From: Dyella caseinilytica
GTDB lineage: Bacteria > Pseudomonadota > Gammaproteobacteria > Xanthomonadales > Rhodanobacteraceae
Assembly (NCBI RefSeq): GCF_016865235.1
Contig: NZ_CP064030.1
Span: 558,001 to 622,000, forward strand
DNA: 64,000 bases
Reading direction: 5' to 3'
Under the pieces are notes generated by a model. The model saw only the letters and a list, made by a program, of their open reading frames with translations, was not told where the DNA came from and did no database searches. Positions 8,445 to 17,066 of this stretch are shown here, piece after piece. Within the stretch, counting starts at the first letter, position 1, and each line of letters opens with the position of its first letter. The translations under genes and the position numbers were made by a program.

Positions 8445-9623
8445 ATGTTTGAACTGGTCGAAAAACTCGCACCCAATGCGGTGATCAAAGTCATTGGCGT
8501 GGGCGGCGGCGGCGGGAATGCCGTGGCGCACATGCTCAATTCCAACATCGAAGGCGTCGAGTTCATCGTCGCCAACACCGACTCCCAAGCCATGAAAGGC
8601 TGCGGCGGTCGCATGCATCTGCAACTGGGCGCCAATGTCACCAAGGGCCTGGGCGCGGGTGCCAATCCGGAAGTGGGTCGCCAGGCCGCCCTGGAAGACC
8701 GCGAGCGCATCGAGGAAATGCTCGATGGCGCAGACATGGTGTTCATCACCTGCGGCATGGGTGGTGGCACGGGCACGGGTGCGGCGCCGGTTGTCGCACA
8801 GCTGGCCAAAGAGAAGGGCATTCTGACGGTGGCGGTGGTGACCAAGCCGTTCCCGTTCGAAGGTCGCCGCCGCATGCAGGTCGCGCTGAAGGGTATCGAA
8901 GACCTGTCGCAGCACGTTGACTCGCTGATCACGGTGCCGAACGAAAAGCTGCTCTCGGTGCTGGGCCGTGAAGTGACCCTGCTCAACGCCTTCAAGGCTG
9001 CCAACGATGTGCTGCAGGGTGCGGTGCAGGGTATTGCGGATCTGATCACCAGCCCAGGCCTGATCAACGTCGACTTCGCTGACGTGCGCACGGTCATGAG
9101 CGAAATGGGCCTGTCGATGATGGGCACCGGTACGGCTCGCGGCGACGATCGCGCCCAGGCCGCGGCCGAAGCGGCGATCAACAATCCGCTGCTGGAAGAC
9201 GTCAACCTCAATGGCGCCTGCGGCATCCTGGTCAACGTGACTGCCGGTCCGAACCTCACCATGCGCGAGTTCGACGAGATCGGCCGCATCATCCACGACT
9301 TCGCCAGCGAAGACGCCACCGTGGTGATCGGTACCTCGCTTGATCCGGAAATGCAGGATGACGTGCGCGTGACCGTGGTGGCCACCGGCCTCAACCGCGT
9401 AGCCGCCCGCCAGCCGGTTCGCCCGGTCACGACCCAGGTGGAAATGCGCCAGCGGCCCCGCCCGATGGTGCTGCGCACCGGTACCGGCAACGAAGTGGTC
9501 GACTATGCCCAGCCGGAAGTGGTCGCCAGCAACCCCCGGGGCGGCGACAGCCAGGCCAAGAGCGCCGATCCGAGCTTCGATTACCTGGACATCCCCGCTT
9601 TCTTGCGTCGCCAGGCGGATTAA
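8445..9623 (+). CDS. ftsZ: Cell division protein FtsZ
   Basis: Tubulin-like GTPase of 392 residues that forms the cytokinetic ring. The ATG at 8445 is preceded by a clear ribosome-binding site (GGAGGACGGG) and yields the conserved N terminus MFELVEKLAPNAVIKVIGVG; an in-frame start at 8355 is rejected because it adds 30 unconserved residues. The nucleotide-binding loop GGGGGNAVAHM, the tubulin signature GMGGGTGTGAAPVVA, NVDFADVRTVM and the C-terminal FtsA/ZipA-binding peptide DYLDIPAFLRRQAD are present. Confidence 0.98.
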   Translation: MFELVEKLAPNAVIKVIGVGGGGGNAVAHMLNSNIEGVEFIVANTDSQAMKGCGGRMHLQLGANVTKGLGAGANPEVGRQAALEDRERIEEMLDGADMVFITCGMGGGTGTGAAPVVAQLAKEKGILTVAVVTKPFPFEGRRRMQVALKGIEDLSQHVDSLITVPNEKLLSVLGREVTLLNAFKAANDVLQGAVQGIADLITSPGLINVDFADVRTVMSEMGLSMMGTGTARGDDRAQAAAEAAINNPLLEDVNLNGACGILVNVTAGPNLTMREFDEIGRIIHDFASEDATVVIGTSLDPEMQDDVRVTVVATGLNRVAARQPVRPVTTQVEMRQRPRPMVLRTGTGNEVVDYAQPEVVASNPRGGDSQAKSADPSFDYLDIPAFLRRQAD

Positions 9624-10094
9624 TACGTAAAGAAATGTGAATGTCATGAACTAACGACGTATTAACTTGTCATAGTTCCCTGTGCCGGACGAGGAGGGGT
9701 ATCCTCCCTGTCCGCTGCCTCGCCGTCACCGGATGTCGGGAGCGGTAAGGGGACATGCCATGTCGGCTGACGTCGTATTCGTGCGTTGAATGCGATAGAC
9801 AGTGCGGCCTATGGATGGCGCACGATTGGCTAGTGTGGTGAGGACTGCCGCCCTGCCGGTCCTAAAGTCCCGTTGCCGGATCTTCCCGTCCCCGGCGCGG
9901 GCCTTTGTGTCACATCGCAAGTACTTGATCTATCTGTAGTGCTTGCAGCAGTTAGATGCGAATGAATCGCATTTGATGATGAAAGGAAAATGAAGGATTG
10001 ACCGAACGGTTCGGTATGGTCTGTTTTTCCGCAGGTTAAGACTGTGTTAGCATCCTGGCTCGAATTGGCTGCTGCCCCTACAGGTACCCAATAA
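9624..10094 (+). other. 471-base gap between ftsZ and lpxC
   Basis: No convincing gene is seen here. An imperfect hairpin lies at 9687-9713 (GGAC...GTCC outer stem, AGGAGG/CCTCC inner stem) but has no following T run, so it is only a weak terminator candidate for ftsZ. A perfect 15-base palindrome lies at 10001-10015, listed separately. The gap is long for a dcw cluster, which suggests that lpxC has its own promoter; no unambiguous -35/-10 pair could be fixed by eye. Confidence 0.5.
10001..10015. promoter_or_regulatory. Palindrome ACCGAACGGTTCGGT, candidate operator upstream of lpxC
   Basis: The sequence is two perfect 7-base arms (ACCGAAC / GTTCGGT) around a central G, 79 bases before the lpxC start codon. 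It overlaps a TTGACC hexamer at 9998-10003 that could act as a -35 element. Perfect short dyads of this kind are typical of TetR-family operators, but the regulator is unknown and the regulatory role is inferred only from position and symmetry. Confidence 0.4.
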
Positions 10095-11009
10095 ATGATT
10101 AAGCAGCGTACGCTTAAAAATATCATCCGTGCTACCGGCGTCGGGCTGCATACCGGCGACAAGGTCTACATGACGTTGCGTCCGGCGGCACCGAACACCG
10201 GCATCGTTTTTCGTCGTACTGATCTCACTCCGCCCGTGGATATTCATGCACGTCCTGATCACGTAGGTGACACGCGTTTGTCGACTACGTTGGTGAATGG
10301 TGACGTTCGTGTTTCCACTGTGGAACATCTGCTGTCGGCGATGGCCGGTCTTGGCATCGACAACGCTTATGTCGATCTGTCCGCACCGGAAGTGCCGATC
10401 ATGGACGGCAGTGCCGGTCCGTTTGTCTTCCTTCTGCAATCTGCCGGCATCGAAGAGCAGCCGGTGGCCAAGCGCTTCATCCGCATCAAGAAGGCGGTGA
10501 AGGTGCAGGAAGGCGATAAATGGGCCAGTTTCGAGCCGTTTGAAGGCTTCAAGGTCGGTTTCTCGATCGAGTTCAACCACCCGATCATCTCCAAGCGCAC
10601 CTCGCGCGCCGAGATCGACTTCTCGACGACCTCGTTCGTCAAGGAAGTGAGCCGCGCGCGTACCTTCGGTTTCATGCGCGACATCGAAATGCTGCGCGAG
10701 CATAACCTCGCACTCGGCGGTTCGATGGACAACGCCGTGGTGCTCGACGACTACCGCGTGCTCAATGAAGACGGTCTTCGCTACGAAGACGAGTTCGTCA
10801 AGCACAAGATCCTCGATGCGATCGGCGATCTGTATCTGCTCGGTCACAGCCTGATCGGTGCGTATTACGCGCACAAGTCCGGTCACGAGTTGAACAACAA
10901 GCTGCTGCGCTCGTTGATGGCTGATGCTTCTGCATGGGAAGAAGTGAGCTATCAGGATGATCCGGCTACGGCCCCGATCTCCTACGCGCATCCCGCTCAG
11001 GCGATCTGA
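10095..11009 (+). CDS. lpxC: UDP-3-O-acyl-N-acetylglucosamine deacetylase LpxC
   Basis: LpxC is the zinc deacetylase that commits UDP-GlcNAc derivatives to lipid A synthesis in the cytoplasm. The protein has 304 residues, the family length. The N terminus MIKQRTLKNIIRATGVGLHTG is typical. Expected zinc ligands are present: H78 in the EHLLSA motif, and H237 and D241 in KHKILDAIGDLYLLG; the nearby HSLIGAYYAHKSGHELNNKLLR segment is also conserved. It lies at the end of the dcw cluster and is followed by a strong intrinsic terminator. Confidence 0.98.
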   Translation: MIKQRTLKNIIRATGVGLHTGDKVYMTLRPAAPNTGIVFRRTDLTPPVDIHARPDHVGDTRLSTTLVNGDVRVSTVEHLLSAMAGLGIDNAYVDLSAPEVPIMDGSAGPFVFLLQSAGIEEQPVAKRFIRIKKAVKVQEGDKWASFEPFEGFKVGFSIEFNHPIISKRTSRAEIDFSTTSFVKEVSRARTFGFMRDIEMLREHNLALGGSMDNAVVLDDYRVLNEDGLRYEDEFVKHKILDAIGDLYLLGHSLIGAYYAHKSGHELNNKLLRSLMADASAWEEVSYQDDPATAPISYAHPAQAI

Positions 11010-11030
11010 AATCGCCCGCTCCACCTCTCC

Positions 11031-11065
11031 AAGCCGGGTCCTTCGGGGCCCGGCTTGTTCGTTTT
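11031..11065 (+). terminator. Rho-independent terminator after lpxC
   Basis: An 11-base stem (AAGCCGGGTCC paired with GGGCCCGGCTT, one T-G wobble) with a short TTCG-type loop is followed by TGTTCGTTTT. It begins 21 bases after the lpxC stop codon and probably ends the dcw transcript. Confidence 0.8.
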
Positions 11066-11213
11066 GTGACGTGGGTCACATTTTCAGCCTTCACGCTTTC
11101 ACGTTACCGAGACGGGACCTAGAGACCCGGGCAGGGGTATGCGTGGTATAAATCTCGCTTCCCGATTCCGGGCTGGCCGCTGTCGGTTTGCTGCCCGGGA
11201 AGGACGCTTCAGC

Positions 11214-11693
11214 TCAGGGCGTCCTGCGGGGATTGGAATCCGCAGGTTCGGCGACGGACGCCAGTTCCAGAAATAGGGCCTTCAGTTCAGGGTCCGAGAT
11301 TGATTTCGCGGCTGCCTTCAAGTGAAGTGCCGCCGCGGCTGAAAGCGGTTTTGATTGCTCCGGCTGGGGATCAGGCGGAGGAAGGGGGGCCACTTTCACG
11401 GTGACTGAGCCGGCATTCGCGCCTATGGCGCGTGCGGCAGCGAGGATTTGCGCCTGTTGCAAGCGCAACCTCGACGCCCAAGCCGGTGAGGAAGCCAAAA
11501 ATACCAGGCGGTCGTCGCGGAAGTTGGCGAACCTGACTTGCTCACGCAGCGGAGGCGATAACGTCTGGCGCAGTGCGCGGTCCAAGGCTTCCAGCTTGCC
11601 GGCTTTTTTGGCTAGCGCGGCGACTGGACCAACGGCGGTAATGGATTGCGGTCCATGACCGGTGCGGGGTGTGACGGGGGCGTCGCGCTGCAT
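11214..11693 (-). CDS. DUF721/DciA-family protein
   Basis: A 159-residue protein whose middle part (LDRALRQTLSPPLREQVRFANFRDDRLVFLASSPAWASRLRLQQAQIL, about residues 38-85) matches the DUF721 pattern. DciA proteins of this family are known to assist loading of the replicative helicase in bacteria that lack DnaC/DnaI. DUF721 genes commonly sit between lpxC and secA in xanthomonads, which supports the call. The remaining C-terminal half is Pro/Ala/Lys rich and probably flexible. It is divergent from the M23 peptidase gene with only 26 bases between the start codons, so the two must share promoter space. Confidence 0.75.
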   Translation of the reverse strand: MQRDAPVTPRTGHGPQSITAVGPVAALAKKAGKLEALDRALRQTLSPPLREQVRFANFRDDRLVFLASSPAWASRLRLQQAQILAAARAIGANAGSVTVKVAPLPPPDPQPEQSKPLSAAAALHLKAAAKSISDPELKALFLELASVAEPADSNPRRTP

Positions 11694-11719
11694 CGGAAAA
11701 CTACAAATTTGGTAATGAC

Positions 11720-12652
11720 ATGCAAATCATACTCGTCTCACGCGCAGGGAAGGTGCCAAGAACACTGGACCTCACCAACCAGCGGCTACGCTGGCGCGTC
11801 CTGGGTATCGGGGCGGCCGTGGTACTGGCGTTGGCCAGCCTCGGCGCCGGCGTAGCGTTGGCCGTAGCCAGTCCACGTGACCATGCACTGGCGGAAATCG
11901 ACGCGCTGCACAAACAGGTGCGGCAGCAGGATCAGCAGTTGGGTGATTTGCGCGACGACGCGCACCGACAGCTCGATGCGCTGGCGATCAAGCTCGGCCA
12001 GCTGCAAGCCCAAGCCACCCGGCTGAACGCGCTCGGCGAGCGCCTGGTTCAGGTCGGCAAGCTCGATAGCGGTGAATTCAATTTCGATCAGCCGCCGCCG
12101 GTCGGCGGTGTGGAAGTCGCCAGTGGTAGCGGCTCCTATTCACTGCCGCAAACGCTCGACGCCAGCATCGATCAGCTGGGAAGCCAGTTCGATACCCAAC
12201 AGGCGCAGCTCAGCGCGATGCAGAGCCTGCTCATGAACGCCCGGATCGACTCGGACCTCAAGCCGACGGGGATGCCGGCGGACGGTTACATCTCCTCCTA
12301 TTTCGGCGTGCGCGCCGATCCGTTCGATGGCCGGTCCGCCTTGCACACCGGCCTGGACGTCGCTGTGCCCTATGGCAGCCCTGTGCATACCGTCGCCGAA
12401 GGCATGGTCACCTACGCCGGCGTTCGCAGCGGTTACGGCAATGTGGTCGAGATCGACCATGGCAACGGCTACATGACCCGCTACGCCCACAACAGCAAGC
12501 TGCTCGTGCGTCCTGGCCAGCACGTTCGTGTCGGCGACGAGATTGCCGAGGCAGGCTCAACCGGCCGTTCCACTGGGTCTCATGTGCACTTTGAGGTCTG
12601 GTATCACGGTCGCGTGGTCAATCCGCTGGCGTATGTGAAGAACCATCGCTGA
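11720..12652 (+). CDS. M23-family (LytM domain) metallopeptidase
   Basis: A 310-residue cell-wall peptidase. It has a cytoplasmic N terminus, one membrane segment (about residues 27-50), an acidic and Gln-rich helical stretch likely to be a coiled coil (about residues 54-100), and a C-terminal M23 domain (about 190-310). The zinc and catalytic residues are intact: H209 and D213 in HTGLD, and H288 and H290 in HVHFE, so it is probably an active DD-endopeptidase and not a degenerate EnvC-like activator. Location between lpxC and secA suggests a role in cell-wall growth or division. The start follows a weak ribosome-binding site. Confidence 0.88.
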   Translation: MQIILVSRAGKVPRTLDLTNQRLRWRVLGIGAAVVLALASLGAGVALAVASPRDHALAEIDALHKQVRQQDQQLGDLRDDAHRQLDALAIKLGQLQAQATRLNALGERLVQVGKLDSGEFNFDQPPPVGGVEVASGSGSYSLPQTLDASIDQLGSQFDTQQAQLSAMQSLLMNARIDSDLKPTGMPADGYISSYFGVRADPFDGRSALHTGLDVAVPYGSPVHTVAEGMVTYAGVRSGYGNVVEIDHGNGYMTRYAHNSKLLVRPGQHVRVGDEIAEAGSTGRSTGSHVHFEVWYHGRVVNPLAYVKNHR

Positions 12653-12804
12653 GCGGGTTCGCATGGCACCCTTGAAAGCGCTGCGCCTTACCGCCACCCC
12701 TGTCCGAAGGCTGTTCTGAGTCACCGCGCACGGTCTCGCACTGTGCCAGCGGTCGACAACGAAGGGCGATGGCGATATGCCGGGTGCGGCGCAGGTTTCC
12801 GCGT

Positions 12805-12833
12805 TTGGGATACCTGCCAGACCCTAGTATCAT
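12805..12833 (+). promoter_or_regulatory. Candidate sigma-70 promoter for secA
   Basis: TTGGGA at 12805-12810 is followed, after exactly 17 bases, by TATCAT at 12828-12833. This would start transcription near 12840 and leave a leader of about 57 bases before secA. Assignment is by eye only. Confidence 0.5.
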
Positions 12834-12896
12834 CAATCCTTTGCCCGCCAGGATCCGTCCGGGTGGGCTTCCCTAATTTTCTGATCCGGAAGATCG

Positions 12897-15623
12897 ATGC
12901 TCAACCGTGCCCTGACGAGCCTTTTTGGCAGCCGCAATGACCGCGTGCTGCGCCAGCTGTCCAAGACCGTCGCGCGCATCAATGCGTTCGAGCCTGAGTT
13001 CGAGAAGCTCAGCGACGAGGCCTTGCGCGGCAAGACGGCCGAATTCAAGCAGCGCATCGCCGACGGTGAAACCCTGGACAAGCTGCTGCCGGAAGCCTTC
13101 GCAGTCGTCCGCGAAGGCGCCAAGCGCGTCCTGGGCATGCGCCATTACGACGTGCAGCTGATCGGCGGCATGGTGCTGCACATGGGCAAAATCGCCGAAA
13201 TGCGCACCGGCGAAGGCAAGACCCTGGTGGCGACAGCCCCGGTGTACCTCAATGCCCTGGAAGGCAAGGGTGCACACGTGGTGACGGTCAACGACTACCT
13301 TGCCAAGCGTGACGCGGCCCAGATGGGCAAGCTGTACAACTTCCTTGGCCTGAGCGTGGGTGTGGTCTGGCCGGGCATGGATCATGCCGACAAGTTCGCC
13401 GCCTATGCTGCCGACATCACCTACGGCACCAATAACGAATACGGCTTCGACTATTTGCGCGACAACATGGCGTTGTCGAAGGACCAACGCTGCCAGCGTG
13501 GCTTGCACTACGCCATCGTCGACGAAGTGGATTCGATCCTGATCGACGAAGCGCGTACGCCGCTGATCATTTCCGGCCCCGCCGAGGATTCCCCGCAGCT
13601 TTACCTTGCGGTGAACAAGATCGTGCCGCGCATGACACGGCAGGAAGTCGAAGACGGTGCAGGCGACTACTGGGTCGATGAAAAGCAAAAGCAGGTGCAC
13701 CTGTCCGAAGAGGGCATGCAGCATGCAGAAGAGCTGCTGCACCAGGCGAACGTGATTGAAGAGGAAAGTAGCCTCTATGATTCGCGCAACCTGGCCATCG
13801 TGCATCACCTCAATGCGGCGCTGCGCGCCAACGCCATTTATCAGCGCGATGTGGACTACATCGTGCGCGACGGCGAAGTGATCATCGTCGACGAATTCAC
13901 CGGCCGTACCTTGCCGGGCCGCCGCTGGTCCGACGGCCTGCACCAGGCGGTCGAGGCGAAGGAAGGCGTGCCGATCCAGCGCGAAAACCAGACGCTGGCC
14001 ACGGTCACGTTCCAGAACCTGTTCCGCATGTACAAGAAGCTGGCCGGCATGACCGGTACGGCCGATACGGAAGCCTACGAATTCCAGACGATTTATGGCT
14101 TGGAAGTGGTCGTGATCCCGACCCACAAGCCGATGATCCGTCGGGACAATTCGGACATGGTGTTCCTGAGCCAGGAAGTGAAATACAAGGCGGTGATCGA
14201 GGACATCAGGGATTGTCATCAGCGCGGCCAGCCGGTGCTGGTGGGTACCGCATCGATCGACGTCTCCGAGCTGCTGTCCGAGTTGCTGCGCAAGGAAAAG
14301 ATTCCGCACGAAGTGCTCAATGCCAAGCAGCACGAGCGCGAAGCGCACATCGTGGCGCAGGCAGGCATGCCGGGGTCGGTCACCATCGCCACCAACATGG
14401 CCGGCCGCGGTACCGACATCGTGCTTGGCGGCAGTCTGGAAGCCGCATTGGCTGCGCTGCCGGAAGATGCGTCCGAAACCGACCGCGCACGCGTCAAATC
14501 CGAGTGGAAGAAGCGCCACGAGCAGGTCATCGCTGCGGGCGGTCTGCATATCGTGGGTACGGAGCGACACGAGTCCCGCCGTATCGATAACCAGCTGCGC
14601 GGCCGTTCCGGCCGTCAGGGTGACCCGGGTTCCTCGCGTTTCTACCTCTCGTTGCAGGACAACTTGCTGCGCATCTTCGGCGGCGAAGGCCTGGTGCGCT
14701 GGATGAAGCGCTTTGGCATGAAGGAAGACGAGGCGCTGGAAGATCGCATGATCAGCCGCCAGATCGAAAAGGCGCAGCGCAAGGTTGAGCAGCACAACTT
14801 CGATATCCGCAAAAACCTGTTGGAATACGACGACGTCGCCAACGATCAGCGCAAGGTGATTTACCGCCAGCGCGATGAGTTGCTGGAAGAAGACGACGTG
14901 TCCGCCACCGTGTCCGACATTCGTGATGACGTGGTTGAGAACATTGTGCGTCGCTACGTGCCCGCCGACAGCATCGACGAGCAATGGGACCTGGCCGGTC
15001 TCGATCGCGAGCTGGAAAGCGATTTCGGTCTGTCGAGCGAACTCAAGCACTGGTTGGAACAGCAATCCGAGGCCGATGCCGGTGCGGTGCTGGAGCACGT
15101 GCGCACGCTCCTCAACGACCTGTTCGAGGCCAAGGAAAAGCAGATCGGCCCGGAAACCATGCGTCAGCTCGAGAAGCACATCATGCTGAGCGTGGTGGAC
15201 AACGCCTGGAAGGAACATCTCTCCAGCATGGATTACATGCGCCAGGGCATCTACTTGCGCGGCTATGCGCAGGTGGATCCCAAGCAGGCCTTCAAGCGCG
15301 AATCCTTCGATCTGTTCTCGCAGATGTTGGCGCGTATCAAGGTCGAAGTGACCCAAATGCTCGCCCGCATTCGCATCCGCAGCGAGGAAGAAGTCGTTGC
15401 GATGGAAGCCGAGCAGCAGCGTATGGCCGAGCGGTTGCAGCGCCAGATGCAGGCCAGCGGCGGTGGCGCGCCCGTGGGTGGTGCGCTTGGGCTGGAAACG
15501 CCCGTGCAGCCGCAAGTGTCATCATCCGAGCCGACGGTGAGCGGCCCGAAGGTTGGGCGTAACGATCCATGTCCTTGCGGTTCCGGCAAGAAATATAAGC
15601 ACTGTCACGGTCAGCTGAGCTGA
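12897..15623 (+). CDS. secA: Preprotein translocase ATPase SecA
   Basis: The 908-residue motor that drives preproteins through SecYEG. The Walker A loop RTGEGKT lies at about residues 103-109, the Walker B/DEAD-type motif DEVDSILIDEARTPLIISGP begins at residue 209, and the second motor domain has TNMAGRGTDIVLGG and the QLRGRSGRQGDPGSSRFYLS segment. The C terminus carries an intact SEC-C zinc motif (C892, C894, C903, H904), which binds SecB and phospholipid. Length and domain order are those of a canonical proteobacterial SecA. A candidate promoter lies immediately upstream. Confidence 0.99.
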   Translation: MLNRALTSLFGSRNDRVLRQLSKTVARINAFEPEFEKLSDEALRGKTAEFKQRIADGETLDKLLPEAFAVVREGAKRVLGMRHYDVQLIGGMVLHMGKIAEMRTGEGKTLVATAPVYLNALEGKGAHVVTVNDYLAKRDAAQMGKLYNFLGLSVGVVWPGMDHADKFAAYAADITYGTNNEYGFDYLRDNMALSKDQRCQRGLHYAIVDEVDSILIDEARTPLIISGPAEDSPQLYLAVNKIVPRMTRQEVEDGAGDYWVDEKQKQVHLSEEGMQHAEELLHQANVIEEESSLYDSRNLAIVHHLNAALRANAIYQRDVDYIVRDGEVIIVDEFTGRTLPGRRWSDGLHQAVEAKEGVPIQRENQTLATVTFQNLFRMYKKLAGMTGTADTEAYEFQTIYGLEVVVIPTHKPMIRRDNSDMVFLSQEVKYKAVIEDIRDCHQRGQPVLVGTASIDVSELLSELLRKEKIPHEVLNAKQHEREAHIVAQAGMPGSVTIATNMAGRGTDIVLGGSLEAALAALPEDASETDRARVKSEWKKRHEQVIAAGGLHIVGTERHESRRIDNQLRGRSGRQGDPGSSRFYLSLQDNLLRIFGGEGLVRWMKRFGMKEDEALEDRMISRQIEKAQRKVEQHNFDIRKNLLEYDDVANDQRKVIYRQRDELLEEDDVSATVSDIRDDVVENIVRRYVPADSIDEQWDLAGLDRELESDFGLSSELKHWLEQQSEADAGAVLEHVRTLLNDLFEAKEKQIGPETMRQLEKHIMLSVVDNAWKEHLSSMDYMRQGIYLRGYAQVDPKQAFKRESFDLFSQMLARIKVEVTQMLARIRIRSEEEVVAMEAEQQRMAERLQRQMQASGGGAPVGGALGLETPVQPQVSSSEPTVSGPKVGRNDPCPCGSGKKYKHCHGQLS

Positions 15624-15654
15624 TCGTGCAGGGCTGTTGATGGGTGTGCGGTCG

Positions 15655-15699
15655 TAGGTTGGGTTACCCGGACTTGATCCGGTGCTAAGCCCCAACCTA
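15655..15699. repeat. Nested inverted repeat between convergent secA and apaH
   Basis: An outer perfect 9-base stem (TAGGTTGGG at 15655-15663 and CCCAACCTA at 15691-15699) encloses an inner CCGGA-CTTGA-TCCGG hairpin at 15668-15682. It sits between the 3' ends of secA (plus) and apaH (minus). It resembles dispersed intergenic palindromic repeats and could also act as a two-way terminator, though there is no T run. Confidence 0.55.
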
Positions 15700-15719
15700 T
15701 GGCAGCGCGCGGCGAAGAC

Positions 15720-16571
15720 TTAATCGCCGCTGCCAGCCAGCTGCTTGCGATGCGGCTCGGCATTCACCGTGATGTACTGCGGCTCCTCGACATCCAGGCG
15801 CAGCGCAGTGAGCTTGCCACCCCACACGCATCCTGTATCGATGCCGTAAATGCCCAGGCCGGCGAAGCGGCCCAGCGCAGACCAGTGACCGCAGACGAGG
15901 CGCATCTCGCGTCGGCGCATGCCCGGCACTTCAAACCAGGGATACATGCCGGGTTTCTGCGTGCCCGGTGCGCCTTTGCCTTCGAAGTCGATGCGGCCGT
16001 TGACATCGCAGAAGCGCATCCGGGTCAGCGTGTTGATCGAGGCGCGCATGCGCTCGATGCCTTGCAGACGGCTCGACCACGCCGCGGGACGATTGCCGAA
16101 CAGGTTCTTCAGCAGCCGTGGATGACGTGGGCTGGAAAGTTCGCGCTCGATTTCCTGTGCGCAGCGTTGCGCCTGCTTGAGCGTCCAGGTGGGTGCCAGA
16201 CCGGCGTGCACCATCGTCCAGCCTAGTGCTTCATCATGATGCAGCAGTTTCTGGCTGCGCAGCCATTCGAACAGAACGGGCGCGTCCTCCGCGAACAGCA
16301 CTTCTCGAAGTTCGGGATTGACGCGTGCCTGCGCGTCCTGCTTGCGCAAGGCAATCGCCAGCAAACTCAGATCGTGGTTGCCCAGCGTGACGATGGTGCT
16401 GTCGCGCAGTGAATGCACCAGGCGCAGCGTGTCCAGAGATTGGCCGCCACGGTTGACCAGGTCACCGCAGAACCACAGGCGATCCTGCACGGGATCAAAG
16501 TGCAGTTTTTCCAGCAGCCGCTGCAATTCTGGATAACAGCCCTGCACATCACCGATTGCATAGGTTGCCAT
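15720..16571 (-). CDS. apaH: Symmetrical bis(5'-nucleosyl)-tetraphosphatase ApaH
   Basis: ApaH hydrolyses Ap4A to two ADP and influences RNA capping and stress responses. The 283-residue protein carries the calcineurin-type phosphoesterase motifs GDVQGCYPELQRLL at the N terminus, FCGDLVNRGGQSL (GDxxxRG) and VTLGNHDLSLLA (GNHD), each with its metal ligands. It is the last gene of the lptD-surA-pdxA-ksgA-apaG-apaH operon, the same order as in Escherichia coli. The stop codon faces secA across the inverted repeat. Confidence 0.96.
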   Translation of the reverse strand: MATYAIGDVQGCYPELQRLLEKLHFDPVQDRLWFCGDLVNRGGQSLDTLRLVHSLRDSTIVTLGNHDLSLLAIALRKQDAQARVNPELREVLFAEDAPVLFEWLRSQKLLHHDEALGWTMVHAGLAPTWTLKQAQRCAQEIERELSSPRHPRLLKNLFGNRPAAWSSRLQGIERMRASINTLTRMRFCDVNGRIDFEGKGAPGTQKPGMYPWFEVPGMRRREMRLVCGHWSALGRFAGLGIYGIDTGCVWGGKLTALRLDVEEPQYITVNAEPHRKQLAGSGD

Positions 16572-16620
16572 CAGCGCATCGCCTCAAGGGTCTGCTGCGG
16601 GCACATCATCGTGGTGCCTC

Positions 16621-17004
16621 TCAGTGCAGGGTGCGCGGAATGGAAAGGGTAAAGGTCGGAATGGGCGCTTCGAAGCGGGTGCCGTCGTCGGCCACCATCT
16701 CATAGCTGCCCTGCATCGTGCCGACGGCGGTCTCCAGCACAGCGCCGGAGGTGTATTCGTAATCGTCGCCTGGACGCATCCATGGCTGTTCGCCAACCAC
16801 CCCTTCGCCACGCACTTCCTCGATCTTGCCATTGGCATCCGTGATCACCCAGTGACGGGTGAGCAGGCGGGCCGGAATGATACCGGCATTGTGCAGCTTG
16901 ATCGTGTACGCGAACACGTAGCGGTTTTCGTCGGGCGCTGACTGGTCCGGCACAAAGCGGGTTTGCACCTGCACGTCGATCGTGTAGGGGGATTTGTCGT
17001 TCAT
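16621..17004 (-). CDS. apaG: Co2+/Mg2+ efflux protein ApaG
   Basis: The ATG at 17002-17004 yields 127 residues (MNDKSPYTIDVQVQTRFVP...), the normal size; a longer in-frame reading to 17178 would run into ksgA and is rejected. ApaG proteins are a single immunoglobulin-like beta-sandwich domain of uncertain biochemical function; the efflux name is historical. Family segments RYVFAYTIKLHNAG, ARLLTRHWVITDANGK and GEQPWMRPGDDYEYTSG are clear. It lies between ksgA and apaH, 49 bases before apaH. Confidence 0.95.
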   Translation of the reverse strand: MNDKSPYTIDVQVQTRFVPDQSAPDENRYVFAYTIKLHNAGIIPARLLTRHWVITDANGKIEEVRGEGVVGEQPWMRPGDDYEYTSGAVLETAVGTMQGSYEMVADDGTRFEAPIPTFTLSIPRTLH

Positions 17005-17066
17005 GGGGTCATTGTACGGGCTAAGCAGGCCCAAGAGCACCGTATCGGGTAAGCCTGATGGTGATG

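Noticed and set aside
9753..9845. Short plus-strand frame with several cysteines in the ftsZ-lpxC gap (starts ATGCCATGTCGG)
   Set aside because: The purine run is only two bases from the ATG, too close for a ribosome-binding site, and the peptide has no known relative; not supported.
12873..15515. 880-codon open frame on the minus strand across secA
   Set aside because: It is fully antisense to secA, has His/Gln/Val-rich low-information composition, no family motif and no ribosome-binding site. It results from the GC-rich codon use of secA.
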